DNA of 12,861 bases from the NCBI GenBank assembly GCA_026706505.1, contig JAPOYQ010000392.1:1-12861 (forward strand). Direction: 5' to 3'. Below, in pieces: positions 7,829-12,861 of the stretch. Numbering within the stretch: the first letter of the stretch is position 1; every line of letters begins with the position of its first letter. A program made the position numbers and the translations under genes. This DNA is from Gemmatimonadota bacterium (GTDB taxonomy: Bacteria > Latescibacterota > UBA2968 > UBA8231). The notes below the pieces were generated by a model that saw only the letters and a list, made by a program, of their open reading frames with translations, did no database searches and was not told the origin of the DNA.

Positions 7829-8633
7829 ATTGGCAACTCGGGCAATAAAAGGTGTTGCGGCCTCCCAAGTAGAAGCTCTCGATGGGCGCATCGCAGACGC
7901 GGCAGTCTTCGCCTTGGCGGCCGTACACGTGGAGCCGCTGCTGAAAGCGCCCACCCGCGCCCGACCCCTGATAGTCGCTAATGGTCGTGCCGCCTTGATC
8001 AATGGCGACGCGCAGCACCTTTTTGATCTCCTTGACCAGCAGGGCCAAGCTCGGCGGCTCAATGGCCGCGGCCGGGGTCGCCGGATGGATGCGCGCCCGG
8101 AAGAGGGCCTCGCTGGCGTAGATATTGCCCACGCCTACTACCGTGCGATTGTCCATAATGAGATTCTTAATCGGGCTTTTGCGCCGCTGGCATTGGGCCT
8201 GCAGATAGCGGGCGTTGAAGGCGCGGGAAAGCGGCTCAGGGCCGAGATTTTGCAAGTACCGGCACGTGCACTCCTCTCCCTCATCGAGCACCAACACTAG
8301 GCCAAAGCGCCGCGGATCGTTGAACGCCACAGCCCCCCCATCGGCAAACTCAAAGCCCACGTGGTCGTGCTTAGTACCCCACGGCCGCAAGAGCAGATTG
8401 CCGCTCATGCCAAGATGGACCAAGAGCGTCCGGCTCGATTGCAGGTCGAGGAGGAGGAACTTGGCGCGGCGGCGAGCAGCCACAAAGCAGTCCCCGACCA
8501 AGGAGCGCAGCGCGGCCCTTGGCAACGGCTCGCGCAGGCGTTTTGCACTGACGCGGACGCGGGTGATCGGCCGGCCTAGCAAGTGGCACTCCATCGCACT
8601 GCGGACAGTTTCTACCTCGGGTAGCTCGGGCAT
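7827..8633 (-). CDS. mutM: Formamidopyrimidine-DNA glycosylase (Fpg/MutM)
   Basis: Bifunctional DNA glycosylase/AP lyase of base excision repair that removes 8-oxoguanine and formamidopyrimidines. It has 268 residues, about the length of E. coli Fpg. The start at 8633 is fixed by chemistry: the protein must begin MPELPEVE so that Pro, exposed after Met removal, acts as the nucleophile. An in-frame GTG at 8711 would bury it behind 26 residues. Visible signatures (numbered with Met as 1) are Pro2, Glu3, the catalytic-loop Lys58 (RRRAKFLLLDL), HLGMSG (73-78), FNDPRRFG (104-111), GVGNIYASE (167-175), TTISDYQGSGAGGRFQ (216-231), and a C-terminal zinc finger with Cys244, Cys247, Cys264 and Cys267 (C-x2-C-x16-C-x2-C) plus Arg259. 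No Shine-Dalgarno precedes the ATG, and a promoter places transcription start at the ATG. The gene is divergent from the DUF5069 operon. Confidence 0.97.
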   Translation of the reverse strand: MPELPEVETVRSAMECHLLGRPITRVRVSAKRLREPLPRAALRSLVGDCFVAARRRAKFLLLDLQSSRTLLVHLGMSGNLLLRPWGTKHDHVGFEFADGGAVAFNDPRRFGLVLVLDEGEECTCRYLQNLGPEPLSRAFNARYLQAQCQRRKSPIKNLIMDNRTVVGVGNIYASEALFRARIHPATPAAAIEPPSLALLVKEIKKVLRVAIDQGGTTISDYQGSGAGGRFQQRLHVYGRQGEDCRVCDAPIESFYLGGRNTFYCPSCQ

Positions 8634-8639
8634 GGGCAG

Positions 8640-8668
8640 AGTATAGAAGCCGCCCGTAGAAGCGTCAA
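8640..8668 (-). promoter_or_regulatory. Predicted leaderless promoter of fpg/mutM
   Basis: On the minus strand a -35 box TTGACG (8668-8663), a 17-base spacer and a -10 box TATACT (8645-8640) each match consensus at 5 of 6 positions. Only six bases (CTGCCC) separate the -10 box from the ATG at 8633, so transcription should begin at or within a base or two of the start codon. Confidence 0.65.
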
Positions 8669-8671
8669 ACA

Positions 8672-8699
8672 TTGCCGACCCGTCTGCGGTTGGTATATT
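8672..8699 (+). promoter_or_regulatory. Predicted promoter of the DUF5069-amidotransferase operon
   Basis: The -35 box is TTGCCG (8672-8677, 4 of 6), the spacer 16 bases, and the -10 box TATATT (8694-8699, 5 of 6). Expected start is near 8706, with a leader of about 30 bases. Its -35 box is only 3 bp from the -35 box of the divergent fpg promoter. Confidence 0.5.
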
Positions 8700-8721
8700 G
8701 AAAACCTTCACCTTAAAACCT

Positions 8722-8726
8722 AGGAG
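8722..8726 (+). promoter_or_regulatory. Shine-Dalgarno site of the DUF5069 gene
   Basis: AGGAG at 8722-8726, 9 bases before the ATG at 8736, supports that start. Confidence 0.7.
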
Positions 8727-8735
8727 CTATTCCTC

Positions 8736-10094
8736 ATGGATCTGACGAGACAACCGCCTCGCCGCCCCTCCAACGCCCAAGTCGCCGGCATAGTCGGACT
8801 AGCGCGCATGATCGACAAGGCGCGCGGCCACAACGCCGAGACCATCGGCGAGTTCAAGTACGGAGACGAGTCCGGCCTCGACGTCGAAGTGCTCGAATTT
8901 ATCAATATGGACGCCGCCGAGTTCGCCGAGGCTGTCGCCGAACTAGACGACGAGACCTTAGGCGTCATGGCGCTGGAAAGAGCACAGAAAGGCCAATCGG
9001 AGATCGACGCCTTTAACGAGGAACACCTCACGCGCGAGCCGCAAGACGAGCTACACGAGCGGCTGCTCGTCGAGCGGATCGCCAAGTACGCCCCAGAGCG
9101 CACGGACATCAAGACAGTCTTCGCCTCCATTGAGCTAGACGATTGGGGCGCATTCAGAGACCTAGACCTAACCTCCCAACCACCGCGCAGCCCATATATC
9201 CGCAGCGTCTTCGGCGTGGCGGGTACGGCGCGCATGGCCGACAAGGCGCGGGCAGTCACCTGCGGCAAGTTAGGCGAGTACCGCTTCGGTGCCGACTCCA
9301 GCCAAGACGCCGCCATCTTGGAATTCTTGGGCATTGCAGAGGACGCCTTTCGCCAAGCGGCGTACGAAAATCCCAACGACGACGAGCTGACCGAGTGGAT
9401 CGCCGAACGCTGCCAGAAGTCAGCCGCGGAAAAAAGCGCTTTCAGCGTCTGCCGCGCTAATGTCGGTCGCCATCCTGCCCACCCGCTCCATCATTCATAT
9501 CACCCGGATATATTCGACGCCTCCGGTAACTACGACCAGATGCGCGAACGGCTCGCCTCGCGCCGCGCCGAAATCGCGCCCGAGCGCACAGATGTCCAGA
9601 GCTTCTTCGACCTGCAAGACCTCGACGACGAGTTGAGCTTCGGGCTGACGGACTTGCGCCGCCACCCGCCGCGCAGCCCGTTTGATCTGAGCGTCGGCGG
9701 CCTAGCCTGCCTAGCGCGGATGATCGACAAATTCCGCGCAGCGCACTGCAATTGTCTGGGCGAGTACTGGTGCGGCGAGGATTCGGGTTTTGACCGCGCA
9801 GTGCTGGACTTTCTCGGCATCGACCAAGAAGCCTTCGCCGAGGCGATTGCGGCCAACGGAACCGACGCGGCGATGGCGGCGTGGCTGGGCGAGCGGCTAG
9901 CCAACAAGAGCGAGGAAGACAAGGCAGAGTTTAACCAACGGCTCCTGACCGCCAGCCCGCGCAACGACCGGCAGCAGAGCTTTTTGCTCAATGCCGTCTC
10001 CCGGCTCGACCCCTCGCGCACCGACATCGAGAGCTTTGCGGCCCTGACCCTGCTCGACGACAAGGTCTCCTTCGCAAGGCTCAAGGCCGGCGTC
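8736..10094 (+). repeat. Threefold coding repeat (DUF5069 units)
   Basis: Unit 1 is at about 8736-9155, unit 2 at 9156-9647 and unit 3 at 9648-10094. The repeats are clear at protein level but diverged at DNA level, so they are an old duplication rather than a recent or unstable one. Confidence 0.8.
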
Positions 10095-10097
10095 TGA
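8736..10097 (+). CDS. Protein of three tandem DUF5069 units
   Basis: A 453-residue, acidic, soluble-looking protein without signal peptide or membrane helices. It consists of three diverged copies of one unit, at about 1-140, 141-304 and 305-453. Each begins DLT-x-x-PPR-x-P, continues with a helical LARMIDKAR-like motif (22-30, 164-172, 326-334), a GE(F/Y)-x-(Y/F/C)-G segment (38-43, 180-185, 342-347) and a (L)EFLGI-like motif (53-57, 195-200, 357-362), and closes with PERTDI-x-SF and a (L)LDD motif (120-136, 282-298, 426-442). I recognise this as DUF5069 from recalled family features; single-unit proteins of about 150 residues are the form I know. The biochemical role is unknown and none is proposed. 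Unit 2 carries a longer tail with a His-rich stretch (246-256). Start is supported by AGGAG. The TGA overlaps the next ATG by one base, so the two genes are probably co-expressed. Confidence 0.85.
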   Translation: MDLTRQPPRRPSNAQVAGIVGLARMIDKARGHNAETIGEFKYGDESGLDVEVLEFINMDAAEFAEAVAELDDETLGVMALERAQKGQSEIDAFNEEHLTREPQDELHERLLVERIAKYAPERTDIKTVFASIELDDWGAFRDLDLTSQPPRSPYIRSVFGVAGTARMADKARAVTCGKLGEYRFGADSSQDAAILEFLGIAEDAFRQAAYENPNDDELTEWIAERCQKSAAEKSAFSVCRANVGRHPAHPLHHSYHPDIFDASGNYDQMRERLASRRAEIAPERTDVQSFFDLQDLDDELSFGLTDLRRHPPRSPFDLSVGGLACLARMIDKFRAAHCNCLGEYWCGEDSGFDRAVLDFLGIDQEAFAEAIAANGTDAAMAAWLGERLANKSEEDKAEFNQRLLTASPRNDRQQSFLLNAVSRLDPSRTDIESFAALTLLDDKVSFARLKAGV

Positions 10098-10801
10098 TGT
10101 CCCGCCCGCTCATCGGCATCACCAGCAGCCTAAACGCCGCCGGCCATCAAATCCTCGAGCACCAATACGTGGACGCGGTCGTGCAGGCGGGTGGTGCCCC
10201 GCTCGTGCTGCCCATGACCACAGATCGCGCTCCACTGCAAGCGGTGCTCGAGCGCATCGACGGTCTGTTGATCACCGGCGGCCCGGGCATTGAGCGCGGC
10301 CTAATCGGCACCCTGCCCAGCGATCTACCGCCGGTGGCGGCCAAGCGCGACCAAGCCGACCGCTGGAGCTTTGCGGCCGCGCAAGAGCGTCAGTTACCGG
10401 TTTTGGGCATCTGCTACGGAATGCAGTTTATCAGCGCCGAGTTGGGCGGCACGATTTGGGCAGACGTGGAAGCCCAACTCGGCGTTGAGCCTCATGCGCG
10501 ACAGCGGACTGCGGACAATTGGATCGAGCACGATCTCCAAGTAGGGCCAGACACGGTCCTGGCTGCGCTCGGCCTTGCTGGCCCTTCGCGGGTCAATTCC
10601 AATCACATGCAGGCCATTGACCGGCCCGGCGCGGGCTTGGACATCAGCGGGCGCAGCGGCGATGGCATCGTGGAGGCGATTGAGAGTGAGGATGGCCGCT
10701 TGATCGGCGTGCAGTTTCACCCGGAACGGATGCCTAAGACGATTTGGTCGAAGCTATTTGAGCACTTAGTGAGCCGAGCGGCGGGACAGCGGTGGCTTTG
10801 A
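10097..10801 (+). CDS. Class I glutamine amidotransferase / PuuD-like gamma-glutamyl hydrolase (peptidase C26)
   Basis: A 234-residue single-domain hydrolase of the class I glutamine amidotransferase fold. Such enzymes cleave gamma-glutamyl amide bonds; E. coli PuuD releases GABA from gamma-glutamyl-GABA in putrescine breakdown. Visible elements are the N-terminal PLIGITSS strand, the segment DGLLITGGPGIERG (55-68), the nucleophile elbow LGICYGMQF with Cys106, the substrate-side motif VNSNHMQAID (166-175), and the catalytic pair in VQFHPER with His208 and Glu210. Some PuuD homologues have a longer GGxDVxPxxYG loop; here it is changed to GGPGIERGLIG. The substrate may therefore differ from gamma-glutamyl-GABA, and no other polyamine-pathway gene is nearby. 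The ATG overlaps the TGA of the DUF5069 gene by one base (TGATG at 10095-10099), indicating translational coupling. Family is firm, substrate open. Confidence 0.9.
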   Translation: MSRPLIGITSSLNAAGHQILEHQYVDAVVQAGGAPLVLPMTTDRAPLQAVLERIDGLLITGGPGIERGLIGTLPSDLPPVAAKRDQADRWSFAAAQERQLPVLGICYGMQFISAELGGTIWADVEAQLGVEPHARQRTADNWIEHDLQVGPDTVLAALGLAGPSRVNSNHMQAIDRPGAGLDISGRSGDGIVEAIESEDGRLIGVQFHPERMPKTIWSKLFEHLVSRAAGQRWL

Positions 10802-10843
10802 GATCGACGCGAACCGGGCATTCGTTTGAGGAGAGCATGAGTC

Positions 10844-11170
10844 TTATGCCCACAACAAGCGCCGCTGTAGTAACGTCTGCATGTCGCGCCGTCCATCGGC
10901 GATCAAGAGCACATAGACGTTATTTTCCATCACCCGATAGATGATGCGGTAGGGCCTGAAGAAGATCTCGCGGTATTCCCGAATCCCAATGTCCAGAAGT
11001 TCCGCCGGGTAGTTCCCCCGCTCGGGATACTCGGAGAGGCTGCTGAAAGCCTTCTCAATCTGCTCCAGCACATAATCCGCCCGGCCCGACTCATCGTGCT
11101 GATCTATGTACTCGCAGATTTCCTCCAAGTCGCGCATCGCGTCATCGGTCAACTGAACCAAGAAAGCCAT
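10844..11170 (-). CDS. Type II toxin, RelE/ParE family
   Basis: A 108-residue basic protein with the ParE/RelE-superfamily pattern: an N-terminal strand (MAFLVQLTDDA), two helices, the motif SEYPERGNYP (46-55), the strand-rich core YREIFFRPYRIIYRV (66-80), and the C-terminal ADGRRDMQTLLQRRLL (91-106). ParE members poison DNA gyrase and RelE members cut mRNA on ribosomes; the target of this one cannot be told from sequence. It lies downstream of the Phd/YefM-type antitoxin gene with a one-base TGATG overlap (11172-11168), the usual antitoxin-first order. It converges on the amidotransferase gene across 42 bp, with no terminator visible between them. Confidence 0.88.
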   Translation of the reverse strand: MAFLVQLTDDAMRDLEEICEYIDQHDESGRADYVLEQIEKAFSSLSEYPERGNYPAELLDIGIREYREIFFRPYRIIYRVMENNVYVLLIADGRRDMQTLLQRRLLWA

Positions 11171-11445
11171 CAGCGAGCCCGTCGCCGCTCCCGAAGCCGT
11201 ACAATGACATCGGCGGCGGGCTGCACCTGACCTGCTTCGATTTGGCGGCTACCCAGCGCGAGGATCTTGAGCAACGCAACTGTTTCCTGCATCTGCTCGT
11301 AACTGTCGATGTCCTGCATGACCGCCTTGGCTTCGCCATTCTGGGTGATGATCAAGGGTTCCTGCTGATCCCCAAGTGTGCGCACGATCTCAGCGGCGTG
11401 GGCCTTGAGATAACTGATCGGCTTAATTTGGCTGGACAGTTTCAT
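11170..11445 (-). CDS. Type II antitoxin, Phd/YefM family
   Basis: A 91-residue protein. The N-terminal DNA-binding Phd/YefM domain is at about 1-50: KPISYLKAHAAEIVRTL, EPLIITQNGEAKAVM, then DSYEQMQET. A flexible, very basic C-terminus (RLRERRRAR) would wrap the toxin. The ATG at 11445 was chosen over an in-frame start at 11478 because a near-perfect AAGGAGGT site (11457-11450) lies 4 bases before it and the longer start would lie inside the promoter/operator. The product should neutralise the downstream ParE/RelE toxin and repress its own promoter through the inverted repeat at 11461-11505. Confidence 0.88.
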   Translation of the reverse strand: MKLSSQIKPISYLKAHAAEIVRTLGDQQEPLIITQNGEAKAVMQDIDSYEQMQETVALLKILALGSRQIEAGQVQPAADVIVRLRERRRAR

Positions 11446-11460
11446 GGGTACCTCCTTTTC

Positions 11461-11505
11461 GGACCAAATATAGACCATAAACAGGTCAAGAGCAATATTT
11501 GGTCC
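11461..11505 (-). promoter_or_regulatory. Promoter and inverted-repeat operator of the Phd-ParE module
   Basis: GGACCAAATAT (11461-11471) and ATATTTGGTCC (11495-11505) are an exact 11-bp inverted repeat, 23 bp apart. On the minus strand the arms bracket a promoter: -35 TTGCTC (11495-11490), 17-base spacer, -10 TATATT (11472-11467). One arm covers the -10 box and the other touches the -35 box. This is the arrangement expected for autorepression by an antitoxin-toxin complex. A smaller GACC/GGTC pair lies between the arms. Confidence 0.7.
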
Positions 11506-11588
11506 GCCCCCTAGTGTTTCACTCTTCCTAACCAGCGCCCACCCAGAAAGGACGTCGCCACAGACTTTTGATTATTAGGTTATCGTTC

Positions 11589-11617
11589 TTGACAAGTGTC
11601 AATTGACACATTACATC
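11589..11617 (+). promoter_or_regulatory. Promoter and palindromic operator of higBA
   Basis: TTGACA at 11589-11594 is a perfect -35 box. A weak -10 (TTACAT or TACATC, 11611-11617) lies 16-17 bases on, which would start transcription within a few bases of the higB ATG. Between them sits the exact 14-bp palindrome GTGTCAATTGACAC (11596-11609), and TTGACA-AG-TGTCAA (11589-11602) is a second overlapping palindrome. This is a likely HigA binding site. Confidence 0.6.
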
Positions 11618-11624
11618 CTATAGA

Positions 11625-11903
11625 ATGATACGGAGCTTCCGACATCGTGGGCTCAAGCGCTTGTACGAACATGACGACCGCAGCCTCATCGGCCCCGATT
11701 TGCATGATCGCGTAGAAGTAATCCTCGCTCAGCTCGATGTCGCCAGCTCTCCCGAAGCGATGCGTCTTCCTCACTATCGGCTGCATGCACTCAAAGGCGA
11801 CCGGAAGGGTTATTGGTCCGTAACCGTGAAGGCCAACTGGCGCATCATCTTCCGATTCGAAGGAGAAGACGTCTACGACGTCGAACTGATTGATTACCAC
11901 TGA
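11625..11903 (+). CDS. higB: Type II toxin HigB (RelE superfamily)
   Basis: A 92-residue protein matching the HigB toxins, which cleave mRNA at translating ribosomes. Recognisable segments are MIRSFRHRGLKRLYE (1-15), HDRVEVILAQLDVA (27-40), LPHYRLHALKGDRKGYWSVTV (48-68) and NWRIIFRFEGEDVYDVELIDYH (71-92, ending at the usual family C-terminus). Length and start fit the family exactly. No Shine-Dalgarno is visible before the ATG, and the promoter lies immediately upstream, so translation may begin from a leaderless or nearly leaderless mRNA. The toxin comes first and the antitoxin second, the characteristic higBA order, with a 17-bp gap. Confidence 0.93.
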   Translation: MIRSFRHRGLKRLYEHDDRSLIGPDLHDRVEVILAQLDVASSPEAMRLPHYRLHALKGDRKGYWSVTVKANWRIIFRFEGEDVYDVELIDYH

Positions 11904-11907
11904 ATGA

Positions 11908-11914
11908 AGGGAGA
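11908..11914 (+). promoter_or_regulatory. Shine-Dalgarno site of higA
   Basis: AGGGAGA (11908-11914), 6 bases before the ATG at 11921. It favours that ATG over the second one at 11927. The strong site before the antitoxin contrasts with none before the toxin. Confidence 0.6.
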
Positions 11915-11920
11915 ACCGAC

Positions 11921-12214
11921 ATGCCCATGAAGAACCCGCCGCATCCTGGCAAGATCGTGCACGTTTCTTGCCTGGAGCCGCTCGGCCTCAACGTCACCGA
12001 AGGTGCGAAGATCCTCGGCGTCAGTCGCCAAGCCCTCTCGAATCTGGTGAATTGTCGCGCTCGCATTTCGGCCGACATGGCCATCCGCCTCGCGAAAGCC
12101 TTCGGCTCTACAACGGAGACTTGGATACGGCTGCAAGCAGCCTACGACGTCGCTCAGGCACAAGCGCGCGAGGACGAGATTGAGGTCGAGCGCTACGAGC
12201 CGCAACCCGTTTGA
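11921..12214 (+). CDS. higA: Antitoxin HigA (XRE-type HTH)
   Basis: A 97-residue HigA-family addiction antidote that neutralises HigB and represses the higBA promoter. The N-terminal MPMKNPPHPGKIV is typical of the family. A helix-turn-helix follows at about 24-45 (VTEGAKILGVSRQALSNLVN), then the dimer/HTH-support segment ISADMAIRLAKAFGSTTETWIRLQAAYD (49-76) and an acidic, flexible tail. The residue after the recognition helix is Cys (NCRARIS) where the usual sequence has Gly (NGRARIS); this is minor. It probably acts on the palindrome at 11589-11609. Confidence 0.93.
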   Translation: MPMKNPPHPGKIVHVSCLEPLGLNVTEGAKILGVSRQALSNLVNCRARISADMAIRLAKAFGSTTETWIRLQAAYDVAQAQAREDEIEVERYEPQPV

Positions 12215-12257
12215 GACAACAGACCGCCTCTTGAAGGCATGTGAGGGAAGTTCTTGC

Positions 12258-12319
12258 TGTAATTTTGAACCACTACTTCAAATTATCATGTAATTTTGAA
12301 ATACTACTTCAAATTTGCA
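12258..12319. repeat. Two 31-bp AT-rich tandem repeats with internal dyad
   Basis: Copy 1 (12258-12288) and copy 2 (12289-12319) are adjacent and identical at 27 of 31 bases. Each is TGTAATTTTGAA, three variable bases, CTACTTCAAATT, then four less conserved bases. Each copy contains the inverted arms TTTGAA/TTCAAA 7 bp apart. The block is strongly AT-rich against GC-rich surroundings. It lies between higA and the phosphatase 3' end. It could be an operator pair, a remnant of a mobile or toxin-antitoxin promoter, or a protein-binding site; function is not known. Confidence 0.75.
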
Positions 12320-12341
12320 CGCCAATCTGCGGCACTCTCGC

Positions 12342-12861
12342 CTAAGCCAGCCGCTTCCACACATCCGCTACTTGCTGGCTCTCCACTTGCACGAGCCGCG
12401 CTTCTTCAAGCACATAGCCACTGAGTTGGCCGCCGTAGATACAGCCCGAGTCGAGGCCGAGAAGATAGGGGCAGCCATCGCGCTTTTTAACCACTAAGCC
12501 GCCGGGCGCGTCGTGGCCAAAAACGATCAGAGGATACTCCGGCTCGTAAAAATCATGCCAGCGCGGACTAGCGAGATCGTCGGAGGGCGGCCAAGTGCGG
12601 ATCTTCAGGAATTCTTTGCGGCGGGTGCCTTGTAAGCCCTTTTTCGGATTGATGCCGGCGTGGACTAGAAGGAAGGCGTCTTCCGCAATGTAGAGCGGGC
12701 ACTGCCGGAGCCAAGCGAGGATTTCGCCGTGGGCAGGCTGAAGTTGGGCAAGGGTATAGCGCTGGTCGGGGAATTTCACTTTGGGTTTGCGGCCCTTCTT
12801 CAAGGCGGTCAGTTGCTTCAAGAGGCGGGCGTCGTGGTTGCCTAAAACCATCTCGGCCTCG
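12342..12861 (-). CDS. Metallophosphoesterase of the PPP/ApaH-like family (N-terminus beyond the window)
   Basis: The C-terminal 172 or so residues of a calcineurin-like phosphatase; the gene runs off the right edge, so the first metal motifs (GDxHG and GDxxDRG) are not seen. The visible frame starts in the middle of the fold with EMVLGNHD (the third metal/phosphate motif), then LLVHAGINP, IVFGHDAPGG, and LGLDSGCIYGGQLSGYVL near the C-terminus. These are the later signatures of PPP-type phosphatases, including Ser/Thr protein phosphatases and diadenosine tetraphosphatases. The ATG at 12851 lies just before GNHD and is internal, not a start. FGHD replaces the more common GHT/GHS. Substrate cannot be decided. 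Confidence 0.88.
   Translation of the reverse strand, partial: EAEMVLGNHDARLLKQLTALKKGRKPKVKFPDQRYTLAQLQPAHGEILAWLRQCPLYIAEDAFLLVHAGINPKKGLQGTRRKEFLKIRTWPPSDDLASPRWHDFYEPEYPLIVFGHDAPGGLVVKKRDGCPYLLGLDSGCIYGGQLSGYVLEEARLVQVESQQVADVWKRLA

Noticed and set aside
8634..8711. Longer fpg start at the GTG at 8711
   Set aside because: Fpg needs Pro as its N-terminal residue, so translation must begin at MPELPEVE (8633).
8720..9376. 218-codon open frame antisense to the DUF5069 gene (and a similar 184-codon one at 9530-10084)
   Set aside because: Ser/Arg/Ala-rich shadow of the threefold repeat. The plus-strand frame has a ribosome site and conserved repeat motifs.
10816..10851. GGGCAT...ATGCCC inverted repeat between the convergent amidotransferase and toxin genes, considered as a terminator
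   Set aside because: Only 6 bp of stem with a 24-base loop and no T-run on either strand.
11446..11478. Longer antitoxin start at 11478
   Set aside because: It would lie in the promoter/operator; the ATG at 11445 has a near-perfect ribosome site.
12258..12319. 31-bp repeats considered as a CRISPR fragment
   Set aside because: The two copies are directly adjacent with no spacer, and there are no cas genes in view.
1..12861. tRNA, rRNA or riboswitch-like structures
   Set aside because: None recognised by eye; all gene-free gaps are under 180 bases and are explained by promoters, a terminator or the 31-bp repeats.

Overview
The window is GC-rich and gene-dense, with short intergenic gaps. It looks like a chromosomal segment of a Gram-negative-type bacterium: it has an inner-membrane RND efflux pair and a lipid-linked-sugar glycosyltransferase. 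Shine-Dalgarno sites of the AGGAGG type and sigma-70-like TTGACG/TATATT promoters are present. I cannot assign a phylum from the sequence alone. No rRNA, tRNA, CRISPR array, insertion sequence or phage gene is visible. No gene-free stretch exceeds about 180 bases.

Layout: (1) bases 1-5651 (+) hold two consecutive RND efflux permeases. The first is cut by the left edge and carries an unusual hydrophobic insertion of about 200 residues. (2) 5640-7130 (-) is a GT39/ArnT-like membrane glycosyltransferase that overlaps the end of the second RND gene tail-to-tail by 12 bp. (3) 7164-7772 (+) is clpP. Its best promoter lies inside the start of the glycosyltransferase gene, and a clear intrinsic terminator follows it. 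(4) 7827-8633 (-) is fpg/mutM, apparently transcribed as a leaderless mRNA. (5) 8736-10801 (+) is a two-gene operon. The first gene encodes a protein made of three tandem DUF5069 units, and it overlaps by one base a class I glutamine amidotransferase of the PuuD/peptidase C26 type. (6) 10844-12214 is a small toxin-antitoxin island of two back-to-back modules: a RelE/ParE toxin with a Phd/YefM antitoxin on the minus strand, and HigB-HigA on the plus strand. The 179-bp gap between them holds two separate inverted-repeat operator candidates. (7) 12258-12319 is an AT-rich 31-bp tandem repeat. (8) 12342 to the right edge (-) is a PPP-type metallophosphoesterase lacking its N-terminus.

The parts work as mostly independent units: efflux, envelope sugar transfer, proteolysis, oxidative DNA repair, an uncharacterised DUF5069-amidotransferase pair, and addiction modules. 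The observations most worth a second look are the RND permease with the TM6-TM7 insertion, the triple DUF5069 protein coupled to an amidotransferase, the leaderless fpg promoter placed back-to-back with the DUF5069 promoter, and the 31-bp AT-rich tandem repeat beside the toxin-antitoxin island.
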